DNA of 64,000 bases from NCBI RefSeq assembly GCF_001758465.1, contig NZ_MJIC01000013.1, positions 1-64,000 of the forward strand. Direction: 5' to 3'. The first letter of the stretch is position 1; each line of letters begins with the position of its first letter. The position numbers and the translations under genes were made by a program. This document shows positions 8,677 to 19,679 of the stretch, piece by piece. This stretch comes from Marisediminitalea lipolytica. Lineage in GTDB: Bacteria; Pseudomonadota; Gammaproteobacteria; Enterobacterales; Alteromonadaceae. The notes below the pieces were generated by a model, which saw only the letters and a program-made list of their open reading frames with translations, was not told the origin of the DNA and ran no database searches.

Positions 8677-9807
8677 TTAGCCAACCAGCGCCAGCAGCAC
8701 ACCAGCCGCAACAGCGGACCCCAGTACACCAGCTACGTTAGGCCCCATCGCATGCATCAGCAGGAAGTTATGTGGGTTTGCCTCAAGACCAACCTTATTG
8801 GCAACCCGGGCCGCCATAGGCACCGCTGATACCCCTGCAGCACCGATAAGCGGGTTGATAGTACCACCACTCATCTTATTCATCACTTTCGCCATCAGTA
8901 CGCCTGCAGCCGTACCAATTGCAAAGGCAACTGCGCCTAACGCAAGAATACCCAGCGTTTCAACGGTCAGGAATTTGTCTGACGACAACTTGGAACCAAC
9001 CGCTAACCCTAAGAAGATTGTCACGATGTTAATGAGTTCGTTTTGCGCGGTTTTGCTTAAACGATCCACCACACCACACTCTTTCATCAGGTTACCAAAG
9101 CAGAACATACCTACTAAAGGTGTTGCTGAAGGCAGGAACAGAATAGTCAGAAACAGCACCGCCAAAGGGAAAAGTATCTTCTCTTTAGTGGAAACATGAC
9201 GTAATTGGGCCATTTCAATTTTGCGTTCTTCCGGCGTGGTCAGCAGCTTCATAATAGGCGGCTGGATAATAGGCACCAGCGCCATGTATGAATAAGCCGC
9301 TACCGCAATGGCCCCTAATAAATCAGGCGCTAAACGCGATGCCAGGAAGATTGCCGTAGGACCATCCGCACCACCGATAATGGCAATGGCCGACGCATCT
9401 TTTAAGGTAAAATCGAAGCCAGGAATAAAGTTAAGCGAGATGGCACCAAACAGGGTGGCAAAAATACCAAACTGTGCTGCAGCACCCAGCAATAACATGC
9501 GCGGGTTAGCAATCAGGGCACCAAAGTCGGTCATCGCCCCAACGCCCATAAAGATGAGCAAAGGGAAGACCCCGGAGTGGATCCCGACTTCGTAGATGTA
9601 ATACAACAACCCGCCCGGCTCAGTAAAACCGGCCAGTGGGATGTTGGTCAGTAAGGCGCCAAAACCGATTGGAAATAACAGTAATGGCTCAAACTTTTTC
9701 ACGATAGCCAGATACAGCAGCAGAGCACCTACTGCCATCATTACTAACTGGCCCGCTTCGAAATGGGCCAGCGCAGTGCTGTCCCACAGGATGGCTAATT
9801 GTTCCAT
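8677..9807 (-). CDS. oadB: Na+-translocating oxaloacetate decarboxylase beta subunit
   Basis: A 376-aa multi-span membrane protein, the carboxybiotin decarboxylase and sodium pump of the OAD complex. The family motif [33 protein letters not shown] is present around residues 145-175, as are the C-terminal [18 protein letters not shown] and [14 protein letters not shown] segments involved in Na+ binding. It follows oadA by 6 bp in the order oadG-oadA-oadB and converges on sapF. Confidence 0.95.
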   Translation of the reverse strand: MEQLAILWDSTALAHFEAGQLVMMAVGALLLYLAIVKKFEPLLLFPIGFGALLTNIPLAGFTEPGGLLYYIYEVGIHSGVFPLLIFMGVGAMTDFGALIANPRMLLLGAAAQFGIFATLFGAISLNFIPGFDFTLKDASAIAIIGGADGPTAIFLASRLAPDLLGAIAVAAYSYMALVPIIQPPIMKLLTTPEERKIEMAQLRHVSTKEKILFPLAVLFLTILFLPSATPLVGMFCFGNLMKECGVVDRLSKTAQNELINIVTIFLGLAVGSKLSSDKFLTVETLGILALGAVAFAIGTAAGVLMAKVMNKMSGGTINPLIGAAGVSAVPMAARVANKVGLEANPHNFLLMHAMGPNVAGVLGSAVAAGVLLALVG

Positions 9808-9813
9808 TGACCG

Positions 9814-11601
9814 TTAACCCAAGCTGATAAGAGGCTGACCGCTGGAAACGCTGTCACCGTCTTTAACCAGAATCGCAGAAACGGTGCCGTCAAAAGCGCT
9901 ACGGATTTCCGTTTCCATTTTCATTGCTTCAAGGATAATAACCACATCACCGTTGGCAACCTGATCGCCCGGCGATACCAGTACCTTAAAGACATTACCC
10001 GCCAATGGCGCATTAATTGTCTGACCAGAAGGTGCTGGCGCAGCGGCCGGAGCGGCTGCCTGAGCAGGTGCTGCAACCGGGGTGATAGCGCCCAGTTGGC
10101 CCTGAGCTCCGACTTCAACACTGTACAGTTTGCCGTCTACTCGCACATCGTAAACCGCGGCTTCTGATGCAGCCCCAGCGCTTGCTGGCGCTGCGGCTGG
10201 AGCAACTTCTTCACCGGTAGGTACAGGTTCGAAGGCTTCCGGGTTATTGCGGTTTTCAAGGAATTTAAGGCCGATTTGCGGGAACAATGCGTAAGTTAAT
10301 ACGTCATCGATTTTCTCTTCTGCCAGCGCAATAGACTTCTCGCTGGCCAGACTATCCAGCTCGGCTTCCAGTTTTTCCAGTTCTGGCTCTATCAGATCGG
10401 CAGGACGACATGTAATGGCTTCACCACCATCCAGAACCCGCGCTTGCAGCTCAGCATTTACCGGCGCAGCAGTAGCGCCATATTCACCTTTGAGTACGCC
10501 AGCAGTTTCTTTAGAAATGCTCTTATAGCGCTCGCCGGTTAATACGTTCAGAACCGCCTGCGTTCCAACGATTTGTGAGGTTGGCGTAACCAGCGGGATA
10601 AAACCTAAATCTTCACGTACGCGCGGAATTTCCTGCAGTACTTCATCAAATTTATCGGCTGCGCCCTGCTCTTTAAGCTGGCTTTCCATGTTGGTTAGCA
10701 TACCGCCTGGCACCTGAGCCAGCAGAATGCGGGCGTCCACGCCTTTAAGGCTACCTTCAAATTTAGCGTATTTTTTCCGCACGTCGCGGAAGTACGCCGC
10801 AATTTCGGCCAATTCTGGTAAGTCCAGGCCCGTATCGCGCTCTGTGCCTTCCAGAATCGACACAATAGTTTCGGTTGCTGAGTGGCCGTAGGTCATACTC
10901 ATAGACGAAATCGCCGTATCCAGGATATCGATTCCTGCATCAATGGCTTTCTGGTAAGTCGCGGTACTTAAACCCGTAGTCGCATGGCATTGCATAGCAA
11001 TAGGCACGCTCACGGTTTTCTTAAGCTCTGTGATCAGGGTTTCACATTCGTAAGGCTTAAGCAGACCCGCCATATCCTTAACACAAATGGAGTGAACGCC
11101 CATATCTTCCAGCTTTTTCGCCATATCCAGCCACAGCTCAAGGTTGTGTACCGGACTGACCGTATAAGAGATGGTGCCCTGTGCGTGTGCGCCACAGTTA
11201 ACCGCCGCTTTAATGGCTGTTTCCAGATTGCGAACGTCGTTCATGGCATCAAAAATACGGAATACATCAACACCGTTATCGTGGGCACGCTCAACAAAAC
11301 GAGTGACTACGTCGTCGGCATAGTGGCGGTAACCCAGCAGGTTCTGACCACGCAGCAGCATTTGCTGTGGGGTTTTAGGCATGGCCTTTTTCAGCGCGCG
11401 AATACGCTCCCAGGGATCTTCGCCCAGATAACGTATACACGAATCGAATGTAGCGCCGCCCCATGATTCAATAGACCAGTAACCTGCATTATCCAGCTTT
11501 TCAGCGATAGGCAGCATATCCTCCAGACGCATTCTGGTGGCTAGCAGTGATTGGTGCGCATCCCGAAGCACCAGTTCGGTAATCGCCAGTGGCTTAGACA
11601 T
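9814..11601 (-). CDS. oadA: Oxaloacetate decarboxylase alpha subunit (biotin protein)
   Basis: A 595-aa carboxyltransferase that moves CO2 from oxaloacetate to biotin. The N-terminal TIM-barrel begins with the metal-site motif [14 protein letters not shown]; an inner segment has MQCHATTG. A Pro/Ala-rich linker (about residues 470-530) leads to the C-terminal biotinyl domain with EAMKME, whose Lys is biotinylated. Length agrees with the family. With OadB and OadG it couples oxaloacetate decarboxylation to Na+ export, producing pyruvate. Confidence 0.96.
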   Translation of the reverse strand: MSKPLAITELVLRDAHQSLLATRMRLEDMLPIAEKLDNAGYWSIESWGGATFDSCIRYLGEDPWERIRALKKAMPKTPQQMLLRGQNLLGYRHYADDVVTRFVERAHDNGVDVFRIFDAMNDVRNLETAIKAAVNCGAHAQGTISYTVSPVHNLELWLDMAKKLEDMGVHSICVKDMAGLLKPYECETLITELKKTVSVPIAMQCHATTGLSTATYQKAIDAGIDILDTAISSMSMTYGHSATETIVSILEGTERDTGLDLPELAEIAAYFRDVRKKYAKFEGSLKGVDARILLAQVPGGMLTNMESQLKEQGAADKFDEVLQEIPRVREDLGFIPLVTPTSQIVGTQAVLNVLTGERYKSISKETAGVLKGEYGATAAPVNAELQARVLDGGEAITCRPADLIEPELEKLEAELDSLASEKSIALAEEKIDDVLTYALFPQIGLKFLENRNNPEAFEPVPTGEEVAPAAAPASAGAASEAAVYDVRVDGKLYSVEVGAQGQLGAITPVAAPAQAAAPAAAPAPSGQTINAPLAGNVFKVLVSPGDQVANGDVVIILEAMKMETEIRSAFDGTVSAILVKDGDSVSSGQPLISLG

Positions 11602-11623
11602 GTGTTCTCCTAAAGTGTGTAAA

Positions 11624-11884
11624 TTATTTATTCGCTTGTCTGTGCGCGTGCACGGCTGCAGAGATGGCGGCGATAACGTTGTTATCGGCGGCTGCAGCTG
11701 ACGGGGCTTTTGCGGCCTGCGCTCTTACCGGCGCCTGCGGCTCCTGACCAGGGAAACGTTCGCAAAATGCTTTAAGTGCGTTTACGGCGAAAATCAGAAC
11801 GGTCAGAAAGACAAATACGAAGCCCATGCCGACCAGCAACAGATTGCCAGCCTCTAAAAGTAATCCTGAAATTGATGTAGTCAT
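11624..11884 (-). CDS. oadG: Oxaloacetate decarboxylase gamma subunit
   Basis: An 86-aa small subunit with one N-terminal membrane helix ([23 protein letters not shown]), an Ala/Pro-rich linker and a polar C-terminus. OadG anchors the alpha subunit and helps assemble the complex. It is the promoter-proximal gene of oadGAB. The C-terminal HAHRQ may bind zinc, as described for the family. Confidence 0.9.
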   Translation of the reverse strand: MTTSISGLLLEAGNLLLVGMGFVFVFLTVLIFAVNALKAFCERFPGQEPQAPVRAQAAKAPSAAAADNNVIAAISAAVHAHRQANK

Positions 11885-12264
11885 TGCTTTTCCCGGGCAT
11901 TATTTTGAAAACAGATTAGTATCATGCTGATTACTAAAACACAATATAAACAAGCGTTTGAATTGCATAAAAAATCATTTTTTACGACTAAATATCAATA
12001 TATATTCGTTTTTTTGCATAAAATTAAGTTTAATTTATGCGCTCTATAAATACTATGAATGTGGCGATCACATAATATTTACATAGTTAAATCACATCAT
12101 TTCCCATAAACAGAATCTATGGGGCATATAAGTGATTAATATATAGCCTGGGAATCAGTGTGCTATTGCCTGCAAATGAAGACAAGGATAAGCACAGCTT
12201 TACTTGATCTGAATTAAATGAAAACAGTAATTTGGCCCGAAACAACGCCGGGCCGCAGGGGAAA
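11885..12264. other. AT-rich intergenic region upstream of oadG
   Basis: About 380 bp with no convincing gene, markedly more AT-rich than the flanks. It must hold the oadGAB promoter (minus strand). A near-palindrome lies at 12016-12040 with ends GCATAAA/TTTATGC, 10 of 12 positions matching, and could be an operator. A CRP-like TGTG/TCACA pair at 12060-12072 has the wrong spacing. Confidence 0.5.
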
Positions 12265-12744
12265 TTAAAGCGCTTTACACATAAAGCAGCTGTTAGGATC
12301 TTCTGTATAATCAGCAAACGGACCGCAAAACGCAAAACCATGGGCTGAGTATAATTGCCTGGCGGGTTCAAAAAAGGCCATTGAGCCCGTTTCCAGCCAC
12401 AGGGTTTGATAGCCATTGTGCCTGGCGTAATCTATTAAATAAGCCAGCAATTGCTTTCCCGCACCGCTGCGACGGGATGCTGTCGGCGTCCGCATAGACT
12501 TGATTTCACCCTGGGTTTCGTTCAATCGTTTAATCGCGATGCAGCCCATTAACTTACCACCAGCTCTCGCGGTAAAAAACGTAATGGCGGGGGTTTTGAG
12601 TTTACTGACATCCAGGGCATGAACACTCTCTGGCGGTGAAGTGGCATACATATCAGCCAGGTGCTCTTCCAGTAACGCAATAACATCTTCCGAGGCCGGA
12701 TCATCAATGCCTATTTGTAGCGCAGTTGAATGAGACATAGTCAT
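12265..12744 (-). CDS. GNAT-family N-acetyltransferase
   Basis: A 159-aa Gcn5-related acetyltransferase. The acetyl-CoA pyrophosphate loop is visible as RRSGAGKQLLAYLIDYA, followed by NGYQTLWLETGSMAFFEPARQLYSAHGF, a typical motif B region. Related proteins acetylate small amines or amino acids, but the substrate is unknown. Its ATG overlaps the stop codon of the upstream Nudix gene (TAATG), so the two are translationally coupled. Confidence 0.85.
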   Translation of the reverse strand: MTMSHSTALQIGIDDPASEDVIALLEEHLADMYATSPPESVHALDVSKLKTPAITFFTARAGGKLMGCIAIKRLNETQGEIKSMRTPTASRRSGAGKQLLAYLIDYARHNGYQTLWLETGSMAFFEPARQLYSAHGFAFCGPFADYTEDPNSCFMCKAL

Positions 12745-13298
12745 TAAATAAACCCCTTTAATGTCGCTAATCCAAAGGCATTGCAGGTAGTCGAATCCAT
12801 CAATTCGCCATTGACGATCCGGGCTTTTACCTCAGCCAGTGGCAGTTTGTGCACGGTAAGTCCCTGCTCTTCCTCTTCCAGGTTCTGAGCGGTGCTGGTC
12901 AGGTCTTTCGCCACAAAGATATGATAACGCTGGGAGCACATGCCATAGGCCAGAAACTGCTCGCCCACATACTGCCAGTCACTCGCCAACAAACCACATT
13001 CTTCCTGTAATTCGGCCTGCGCTACTTTTAGTGCGTCAAAAGTATCTGAGCCTTCTTTTGCCCCCTGAGGAAATTCCAGATGTCGGCCCTTCACCGGGTA
13101 GCGGTATTGTTCAACCAGATACACATCGTCACCATCTAACGCGATCACCACTACAAAGTCTGGCTTATCTACAACGCCGTAGATACCGCGATAGCCGTCT
13201 TCGCGACCGATCCTGTCTTCTCGCACGGTCATCCAGCGATTCTGATACACCACTTTTGAGTCCAGGGTCTGAATTTCGTCTTTGGGAATTGTAGCCAT
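12744..13298 (-). CDS. Nudix hydrolase (ADP-ribose/nucleoside diphosphate-sugar type)
   Basis: A 184-aa Nudix protein with the NudF-like core VYLVEQYRYPVKGRHLEFPQGA, pointing to hydrolysis of ADP-ribose or a similar sugar nucleotide. The Nudix box is slightly unusual: the REUxEExGU part reads AELQEECGL, with Ala where Arg is normal, and the spacing from the first Gly is longer. The metal-binding Glu pair is kept. An ATG at 13325 is possible, but the start at 13298 (MATIPKDEIQ) lies clear of the greA terminator and is preferred. Confidence 0.8.
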   Translation of the reverse strand: MATIPKDEIQTLDSKVVYQNRWMTVREDRIGREDGYRGIYGVVDKPDFVVVIALDGDDVYLVEQYRYPVKGRHLEFPQGAKEGSDTFDALKVAQAELQEECGLLASDWQYVGEQFLAYGMCSQRYHIFVAKDLTSTAQNLEEEEQGLTVHKLPLAEVKARIVNGELMDSTTCNAFGLATLKGFI

Positions 13299-13332
13299 AG
13301 CTTTAGTAAATCCGTTTTGCAGCATTAAAACG

Positions 13333-13359
13333 AAAAAGAGCTGCCTGATGCAGCTCTTT
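13333..13359 (-). terminator. Intrinsic terminator of greA
   Basis: A 10-bp stem AAAGAGCTGC/GCAGCTCTTT (335-344 with 350-359 in the 13,000s) is followed by five T on the minus strand, 17 bp after the greA stop. Confidence 0.8.
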
Positions 13360-13375
13360 CAAAAAGGGAAATGAA

Positions 13376-13852
13376 TTAAATATATTCCACTTCGATGATT
13401 TCGAATTCAACGGTACCTGCGGGCGTCTGGATATTCACCGTATCATCCAGCTCCTTGCCAATCAGCCCTCGGGCAATAGGTGAGTTAACCGAGATCAGGT
13501 TCTGTTTGATATCAGCCTCGTCGTCACCCACAATGCGGTATGTGGTTTCCTTGTCGGTATCCAGATTAAGAATGGTCACGGTCGCACCGAAAATCACTTT
13601 GCCATTGTTGGTCATCTTAGTGACATCGATAATCTGTGCATTAGACAGCTTACCTTCAATGTCCTGAATACGGCCTTCACAGAAACTCTGTTGCTCACGC
13701 GCTGCGTGATATTCCGCGTTTTCTTTTAAATCACCGTGTTCACGGGCTTCAGCAATCGAAGCGATGATTTTTGGGCGCTCGACAGATTTTAGTTGATTCA
13801 ACTCCTCGCGAAGCATCTCGGCACCACGTGCAGTCATAGGATATTGAGCCAT
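13376..13852 (-). CDS. greA: Transcription elongation factor GreA
   Basis: A 158-aa cleavage factor that rescues backtracked RNA polymerase. The N-terminal coiled-coil begins [24 protein letters not shown], with the conserved acidic tip segment [21 protein letters not shown]. The C-terminal FKBP-like domain ends with [23 protein letters not shown]. Length is exactly typical. It follows carB, as in many gammaproteobacteria, with a terminator between them. Confidence 0.98.
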   Translation of the reverse strand: MAQYPMTARGAEMLREELNQLKSVERPKIIASIAEAREHGDLKENAEYHAAREQQSFCEGRIQDIEGKLSNAQIIDVTKMTNNGKVIFGATVTILNLDTDKETTYRIVGDDEADIKQNLISVNSPIARGLIGKELDDTVNIQTPAGTVEFEIIEVEYI

Positions 13853-13892
13853 GTTGTTATTCTCACTTGCCTGAATATGTTTTTAATAAAAC

Positions 13893-13921
13893 AAAAAAAT
13901 GCGCCCGTTGGGCGCATTTTT
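13893..13921 (-). terminator. Intrinsic terminator of carAB
   Basis: A GC stem GCGCCC/GGGCGC flanked by A- and T-tracts (stem 13895-13921) lies 73 bp after carB on the minus strand. On that strand it is followed by seven T. Confidence 0.85.
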
Positions 13922-13993
13922 CAATAGTTGATAACGAAGTTACTTACAAATAAATGCGTTATAAAAGGATACACAGTATCCCTTTAAATGTCA

Positions 13994-16900
13994 TTATCCG
14001 TTTATTCTGGCGTGTAAATCCTGAACCGAAGTCACTTTACCGCGGTCATCAGCCGATTTGGCCTGTACCGTAGCAAATGCCGCGTTCATGGTGGTGGTAT
14101 AAGTAACCTTGTTCACCAATGCTTCGCGACGGATATACACCGAGTCAGTAATCGCCTGACGGCCTTCGGTGGTATTCACAATGTAGGAATACTCACCGTT
14201 CTTAATCGCATCAACGATATTCGGGCGGCCTTCCGACAACTTATTAACCACTGACACTTCAATGCCCTGGGCACGCAGTGATTCAGCTGTACCACTGGTA
14301 CATTCGATGGTGAAGCCTTTGGCGATTAACGCTTTCGACAGTTCAACCAGCTTTGGCTTGTCGGTTTGACGAACTGACAGCAACGCTTTACCTGACGCAG
14401 GTAAAGGTGCACCCGCCCCCAGGTTGGCTTTAGCATAAGCTTCTTCGAAAGTATCACCTACCCCCATTACCTCACCGGTAGAGCGCATTTCAGGGCCAAG
14501 CAGTGGATCCACACCCTGAAACTTCGCAAACGGCAGTACCACTTCTTTCACAGAGTAGAATGGTGGGATAACTTCTTCAGTAAAGCCTTGTTCTTTAAGC
14601 GACTTACCAGACATTACCCGAGCCGCGACTTTCGCTAACTGCACGCCAGTTGCTTTGGATACAAACGGGACAGTACGTGCTGCACGAGGGTTTACCTCAA
14701 TCAGGTACACTTCGCCGTCTTTAATCGCAAACTGGGTGTTCATCAGGCCAATTACGCCGAGCTCTAAGGCCATGGCTTTAACCTGTTCGCGCATGACGTC
14801 CTGAATATCTTTTGGCAGTGAATGCGGAGGCAAAGAACACGCTGAGTCACCTGAGTGAACACCGGCTTGCTCGATATGCTCCATGATACCGCCGATCACG
14901 ACGTCGGTACCGTCACATACTGCATCGATGTCCACTTCGATAGCGTCATCAAGGAAACGGTCCAGCAGAACCGGCGAGTCGTTAGACACTTTTACCGCTT
15001 CGTTCAGATAACGTTTCAGGTCTTTCAGGTCATACACGATTTCCATCGCCCGACCACCCAGCACGTAAGATGGACGAACCACCAGTGGGAAGCCGATTTC
15101 GGCCGCTTTTTCCAGCGCCTGTTCCATGTTGCTTACGGTTGCGTTAGCAGGCTGTTTTAACGCCAGCTTGTTAACCATTTGCTGGAAGCGCTCGCGGTCT
15201 TCAGCACGGTCAATCGATTCTGGTGAAGTACCGATGATAGGCACACCGTTAGCTTCCAGCGCACGGGCCAGTTTCAGTGGCGTCTGACCACCGTACTGCA
15301 CGATTACACCTTTCGGTTTTTCAACCGCAACGATTTCCAGTACGTCTTCCAGGGTTACCGGCTCAAAGTACAGACGATCTGAGGTGTCATAATCGGTTGA
15401 TACGGTTTCCGGGTTACAGTTAACCATGATGGTCTCGTAACCGTCTTCACGCATCGACAGCGCTGCATGTACACAGCAGTAGTCAAATTCGATACCCTGA
15501 CCGATACGGTTCGGGCCACCGCCTAATACCATGATTTTGTCACGGTCAGATGGGGCAGCTTCGCACTCTTCATCATAGGTTGAATACATGTACGCGGTGC
15601 TGGTCGCAAACTCTGCCGCACAGGTATCTACGCGCTTGTACACTGGCTTAATGCCCATGCCACGGCGCAGGTCACGCACGTCGCTTTCGGCTACAGCGGT
15701 CAGGGTTGCTAAGCGAGCATCTGAGAAACCTTTACGTTTTAAGGTCGTCATCAGGTCAAAATCGATGTTGCTCACACCAATCTCAGCCACTTTCTGCTCC
15801 AGCAGCACCAGCTCTTCCAGCTGCACCAGGAACCAACGATCGATGTTGGTCAGTTTAAAGACCTCTTCTACGCTCATACCAGAGCGGAAGGCATCGCCGA
15901 TGTACCAGATACGCTCTGCGCCAGGCTGACGCAGTTCGTAAATCAGTTTGCTTTGCGCTTCCGGATCGTCAAGGTCCAGAATCGGGTCTAAGCCAGCGGC
16001 GCCAACTTCCAGACCACGCAGGGCTTTTTGCAGTGATTCCTGCTGGTTACGGCCAATCGCCATTACCTCGCCCACTGATTTCATCTGCGTAGTCAGACGG
16101 TCATTCGAACCGGCGAACTTTTCAAAGTTAAAGCGTGGGATCTTAGTCACAACGTAGTCGATAGCAGGCTCAAACGACGCAGGCGTTAAACCACCAGTGA
16201 TGTCGTTAGCCAGTTCATCCAGGGTGTAACCTACGGCCAGCTTAGCCGCTACTTTTGCAATCGGGAAACCGGTTGCTTTAGAAGCCAGTGCTGATGAACG
16301 GGATACACGCGGGTTCATCTCGATAATAACCAGACGGCCGGTCTTCGGATCCACACCAAACTGAACGTTTGAACCACCGGTTTCTACGCCGATTTCACGC
16401 AGTACGGCCATGGCCGCATTACGCATAATCTGGAATTCTTTGTCGGTCAGCGTTTGTGCTGGTGCCACGGTGATAGAGTCACCGGTGTGCACGCCCATTG
16501 GGTCAAAGTTTTCAATGGTACAAACAATGATACAGTTGTCCGCTTTGTCGCGAACCACTTCCATCTCGTACTCTTTCCAACCAATCAGGGATTCGTCGAT
16601 AAGCAGTTCGTTGGTGGGCGATAAGTCCAGGCCACGGGTACAGATTTCGTTAAACTCGTCGATGTTATATGCGATACCACCGCCGGTGCCACCCATGGTG
16701 AATGACGGACGGATAATACACGGGAAGCCAATCCGGCTTAATACATCGTGGGCCTGTTCCATAGTGTGGGCGATTTCTGCACGCGGACACTCAAGACCAA
16801 TAGACTTCATGGCTTTATCGAAACGCTCACGGTCTTCCGCTTTATCAATCGCGTCAGCCGTTGCACCAATCAGTTCTACGTTAAATTCGTCCAGCACGCC

Positions 16901-17215
16901 GTGCTTGTTCAGGTCCAGCGCACAGTTCAGTGCAGTCTGGCCGCCCATGGTAGGCAGGATTGCATCCGGACGTTCTTTTTCAATAATTTTGCGTACCACT
17001 TCCCAGTGAATTGGCTCGATGTAGGTCGCATCAGCCATTTCCGGGTCAGTCATGATGGTAGCAGGGTTAGAGTTAACCAGAATGACGCGGTAGCCTTCTT
17101 CGCGAAGGGCTTTACACGCCTGGGCACCAGAATAGTCAAATTCACAGGCCTGACCGATAACGATCGGGCCGGCGCCAAGGATTAGGATACTTTTTAGGTC
17201 GGTACGTTTTGGCAT
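13994..17215 (-). CDS. carB: Carbamoyl-phosphate synthase large subunit
   Basis: A 1073-aa enzyme that makes carbamoyl phosphate for arginine and pyrimidine synthesis. The two homologous halves are visible, each with an N-terminal nucleotide-binding segment ([19 protein letters not shown] and [19 protein letters not shown]) and an ATP-grasp domain. The C-terminal MGS-type allosteric domain binds UMP and ornithine in E. coli. It lies 12 bp after carA in the same operon. Confidence 0.98.
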   Translation of the reverse strand: MPKRTDLKSILILGAGPIVIGQACEFDYSGAQACKALREEGYRVILVNSNPATIMTDPEMADATYIEPIHWEVVRKIIEKERPDAILPTMGGQTALNCALDLNKHGVLDEFNVELIGATADAIDKAEDRERFDKAMKSIGLECPRAEIAHTMEQAHDVLSRIGFPCIIRPSFTMGGTGGGIAYNIDEFNEICTRGLDLSPTNELLIDESLIGWKEYEMEVVRDKADNCIIVCTIENFDPMGVHTGDSITVAPAQTLTDKEFQIMRNAAMAVLREIGVETGGSNVQFGVDPKTGRLVIIEMNPRVSRSSALASKATGFPIAKVAAKLAVGYTLDELANDITGGLTPASFEPAIDYVVTKIPRFNFEKFAGSNDRLTTQMKSVGEVMAIGRNQQESLQKALRGLEVGAAGLDPILDLDDPEAQSKLIYELRQPGAERIWYIGDAFRSGMSVEEVFKLTNIDRWFLVQLEELVLLEQKVAEIGVSNIDFDLMTTLKRKGFSDARLATLTAVAESDVRDLRRGMGIKPVYKRVDTCAAEFATSTAYMYSTYDEECEAAPSDRDKIMVLGGGPNRIGQGIEFDYCCVHAALSMREDGYETIMVNCNPETVSTDYDTSDRLYFEPVTLEDVLEIVAVEKPKGVIVQYGGQTPLKLARALEANGVPIIGTSPESIDRAEDRERFQQMVNKLALKQPANATVSNMEQALEKAAEIGFPLVVRPSYVLGGRAMEIVYDLKDLKRYLNEAVKVSNDSPVLLDRFLDDAIEVDIDAVCDGTDVVIGGIMEHIEQAGVHSGDSACSLPPHSLPKDIQDVMREQVKAMALELGVIGLMNTQFAIKDGEVYLIEVNPRAARTVPFVSKATGVQLAKVAARVMSGKSLKEQGFTEEVIPPFYSVKEVVLPFAKFQGVDPLLGPEMRSTGEVMGVGDTFEEAYAKANLGAGAPLPASGKALLSVRQTDKPKLVELSKALIAKGFTIECTSGTAESLRAQGIEVSVVNKLSEGRPNIVDAIKNGEYSYIVNTTEGRQAITDSVYIRREALVNKVTYTTTMNAAFATVQAKSADDRGKVTSVQDLHARING

Positions 17216-17227
17216 TGGGGCAAGTTC

Positions 17228-18358
17228 CTACTGCTTTGACTGTTCGATTAAGTCGATGAAGTGATCAAATAATGCAGCTGCATCGTGCGGACCCGGGCTC
17301 GCTTCAGGGTGACCCTGGAAGCTGAACGCTGGCTTGTCGGTACGATGAATGCCCTGCAGGGATTTATCAAACAAAGAGACATGGGTCACTTTCAGCGTAT
17401 CTGGCAGGCTTGACTCGTCTACAGCAAAACCGTGGTTCTGGCTGGTAATCATCACTACATCACGCTCTAAGTCTTTCACCGGGTGGTTAGCACCGTGGTG
17501 ACCAAACTTCATCTTGACGGTTTTTGCGCCACTGGCCAGCGCCAGTAATTGGTGACCTAAACAGATACCAAACACAGGTAAGCCGGTGTCAACGATAGTT
17601 TTAATCGCTTCAATGGCATAATCACAAGGCTCAGGGTCGCCAGGGCCATTAGACAGGAACACGCCATCAGGATTCATCGCCAGTACTTCAGCGGCAGGCG
17701 TTTGTGCTGGTACAACTGTCAGCTTACAGCCACGGTCTACCAGCATACGCAGAATATTGTGTTTCGCACCGTAATCGTAGGCGACAACGTGATATTTGAA
17801 ATCCGCACCGGCTTTATAACCGCTTTCCAGTTCCCATACACCGCTGGTCCATTCGGTGATTTCAGTGGTTGATACCACTTTGGCTAAATCCATTCCTTTG
17901 AGGCCCGGGAATGCTTTGGCATTTTCCAGTGCTACCGCTTCATCAAGGGCGTCGGTGCAAATAATGCAGCCGTTTTGTGCGCCCTTGTCGCGTAAAATTC
18001 GCGTCAGTCGGCGAGTATCGATATCTGCAATACCAACCACATTGTTGGCTTTCAGATACTCAGATAAGGTTTGTTCGTTACGATAATTGCTGGCAACGAG
18101 GGGAAGATCTCTGATAACCAGACCTTTCGACCAGATTTTGTCAGATTCAACATCTTCCTGATTGGTACCGGTATTACCGATATGGGGATAGGTCAGAGTA
18201 ACGATTTGTTCAGCGTAAGAAGGGTCTGTCAGAATTTCCTGGTAGCCGGTCATCGATGTATTAAATACTACTTCACCGACGGAAACACCCTGAGCACCGA
18301 TAGCAGTACCTTTAAACACAGAACCATCTTCTAAGACCAGAAGGGCGGAATTAGCCAA
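17228..18358 (-). CDS. carA: Carbamoyl-phosphate synthase small (glutaminase) subunit
   Basis: A 376-aa subunit that supplies ammonia from glutamine to CarB. The class I amidotransferase domain has the nucleophile motif [12 protein letters not shown] and the His-Glu motif HPEASPG. The start is a TTG at 18358 ([12 protein letters not shown]), with GGAGG five bases before it, matching where other CarA proteins begin. The reading frame stays open upstream to 18475, but that part shows no family similarity and only a TTG without a good ribosome binding site. Confidence 0.93.
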   Translation of the reverse strand: MANSALLVLEDGSVFKGTAIGAQGVSVGEVVFNTSMTGYQEILTDPSYAEQIVTLTYPHIGNTGTNQEDVESDKIWSKGLVIRDLPLVASNYRNEQTLSEYLKANNVVGIADIDTRRLTRILRDKGAQNGCIICTDALDEAVALENAKAFPGLKGMDLAKVVSTTEITEWTSGVWELESGYKAGADFKYHVVAYDYGAKHNILRMLVDRGCKLTVVPAQTPAAEVLAMNPDGVFLSNGPGDPEPCDYAIEAIKTIVDTGLPVFGICLGHQLLALASGAKTVKMKFGHHGANHPVKDLERDVVMITSQNHGFAVDESSLPDTLKVTHVSLFDKSLQGIHRTDKPAFSFQGHPEASPGPHDAAALFDHFIDLIEQSKQ

Positions 18359-18405
18359 GTCAACCTCCACATTAAGGATAACCGAGAGTTTTAAATAACA
18401 CTCAC

Positions 18406-18442
18406 AAAAAACGGGAGGTAACGTCTCTTTTACATCCCGTTT
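18406..18442 (-). promoter_or_regulatory. Terminator-like hairpin in the carA leader (candidate attenuator)
   Basis: On the minus strand an 8-bp stem AAACGGGA/TCCCGTTT, one mismatch, and a further 4-bp stem GTAA/TTAC enclose an 8-nt loop. Six T follow directly (counting the last stem bases). It lies about 48 nt before the carA TTG and about 90 nt after the predicted transcription start. A functional terminator here would stop most carAB transcripts unless something prevented folding. Confidence 0.5.
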
Positions 18443-18534
18443 ACTAGTATTTGCAGCTAATGAATATGCACGCAAAACGCCGCAGAAGCTGTGCCAGCGG
18501 CTGTTTTGGCACTAATTTTTGGCAAATTCCGCGG

Positions 18535-18563
18535 ATTATAGCTTATGTGACTCAACACGTCCA
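18535..18563 (-). promoter_or_regulatory. Candidate sigma-70 promoter of carAB
   Basis: On the minus strand a perfect -10 TATAAT (18535-18540) is preceded by a 17-bp spacer and TGGACG (18558-18563), which matches four of six -35 positions. The start point would be near 18528, giving a leader of about 170 nt. Confidence 0.55.
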
Positions 18564-18666
18564 TTCCGATCTGGAAAAATTATCAAAATAACCACTTAAG
18601 CTTAAAAATCACGTAAAGTTGCCAAAAAGGCACATCATAGCACCTTATTACGGCCATTTATGGCGC

Positions 18667-19470
18667 TTATTGGTTTAACGCCAGCACATCATTCATACCG
18701 TACTGACCCGCTTTCTGCGTCGACAGCCACATCGCCGCCTGCACCGCGCCGCGGGCAAAAGTAAGACGACTAGACGCTTTATGGGTAATTTCCAAACGCT
18801 CACCGATATCGGCAAATAACGCAGTATGCTCACCAACAACATCACCTGCCCGAACAGTCGCAAAGCCAATAGTATTATGGTCTCGGGGCGGAGTTTTACC
18901 CTCACGACCATAGACGGCACAGGTCTTCAGATCGCGCCCTAATTCATCTGCGATAGCTTCACCAATGGCCATGGCAGTACCTGATGGTGCATCCTGTTTA
19001 AACCGGTGGTGCGCTTCGATAATCTCGATATCTGCGGTTGCACCAAGAGCGCGAGCGGCCTGTTTTACCAGTGATAACATTAAATTAACGCCAACACTGT
19101 AATTTGCCGCAAATACAACGGGAATTTTGGTCGCCGCTTCGGCCAGCAAGCTTAATTGCTCGGACGATAAACCTGTTGTACCAATGACTACCGGCTTATT
19201 ATTAGTCACGCACCACTGCAAGTTGTTATCGAAGGCAGCAGGTAAGGTAAAATCAATCATTACATCAACGTCTGCCGGATTAATTGACGACAGGCCGCTA
19301 CAAGCGGTCTGTAATTTACCTATACCAGCCAGTTCGCCCACGTCCATCCCTACCCAGGGAGAATTGTCACGAACTGAAGCCACGCTCAACTCGGCTTTAT
19401 CATGTTCGTTGAGTGCTTCAATCAATACGCGTCCCATACGACCATTGGCACCAAAAAGACCTACTTTCAT
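18667..19470 (-). CDS. dapB: 4-hydroxy-tetrahydrodipicolinate reductase
   Basis: A 267-aa NAD(P)H-dependent reductase of lysine and diaminopimelate synthesis. The nucleotide-binding loop is VGLFGANGRMGRV and the signature EAHHRFKQDAPSGTA carries the catalytic His and Lys. Length is normal. It lies upstream of carAB on the same strand, with about 300 bp that include the carA promoter between them. No strong terminator follows dapB. Confidence 0.97.
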   Translation of the reverse strand: MKVGLFGANGRMGRVLIEALNEHDKAELSVASVRDNSPWVGMDVGELAGIGKLQTACSGLSSINPADVDVMIDFTLPAAFDNNLQWCVTNNKPVVIGTTGLSSEQLSLLAEAATKIPVVFAANYSVGVNLMLSLVKQAARALGATADIEIIEAHHRFKQDAPSGTAMAIGEAIADELGRDLKTCAVYGREGKTPPRDHNTIGFATVRAGDVVGEHTALFADIGERLEITHKASSRLTFARGAVQAAMWLSTQKAGQYGMNDVLALNQ

Positions 19471-19679
19471 CGAAAACCTGCTTGCTTAATTTACGCCCTC
19501 TTGATTGACTAGGGTCTTAAGAGCGAATGACTTGAATGGTGCGAATTGTGCCTGATAGCCGGACAGATGAAAACCCGCAAATGGTTTAACATTAAACTTG
19601 TCGGATATCTGCACACCGTAAATCTGCCGTTCACCTTCGCAGTGTTGAATTTCTTACGCCCCAAAAGGGAATGGATGAC

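Noticed and set aside
10984..11466. Plus-strand open frame opposite oadA
   Set aside because: It is antisense to conserved coding sequence, with no family features.
12060..12072. CRP-like TGTG/TCACA upstream of oadG
   Set aside because: The halves are three bases too close for the TGTGA-N6-TCACA consensus.
12117..12416. 99-codon minus-strand frame overlapping the GNAT gene end
   Set aside because: Low-complexity, overlaps a better supported gene in another frame, and no start signal.
16410..17009. 199-codon plus-strand frame opposite carB
   Set aside because: It is a shadow of the CarB reading frame with no start signal or homology features.
18359..18475. 39-residue N-terminal extension of CarA from TTG 18475
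   Set aside because: No ribosome binding site, no family similarity, and a much better start at 18358 with GGAGG.
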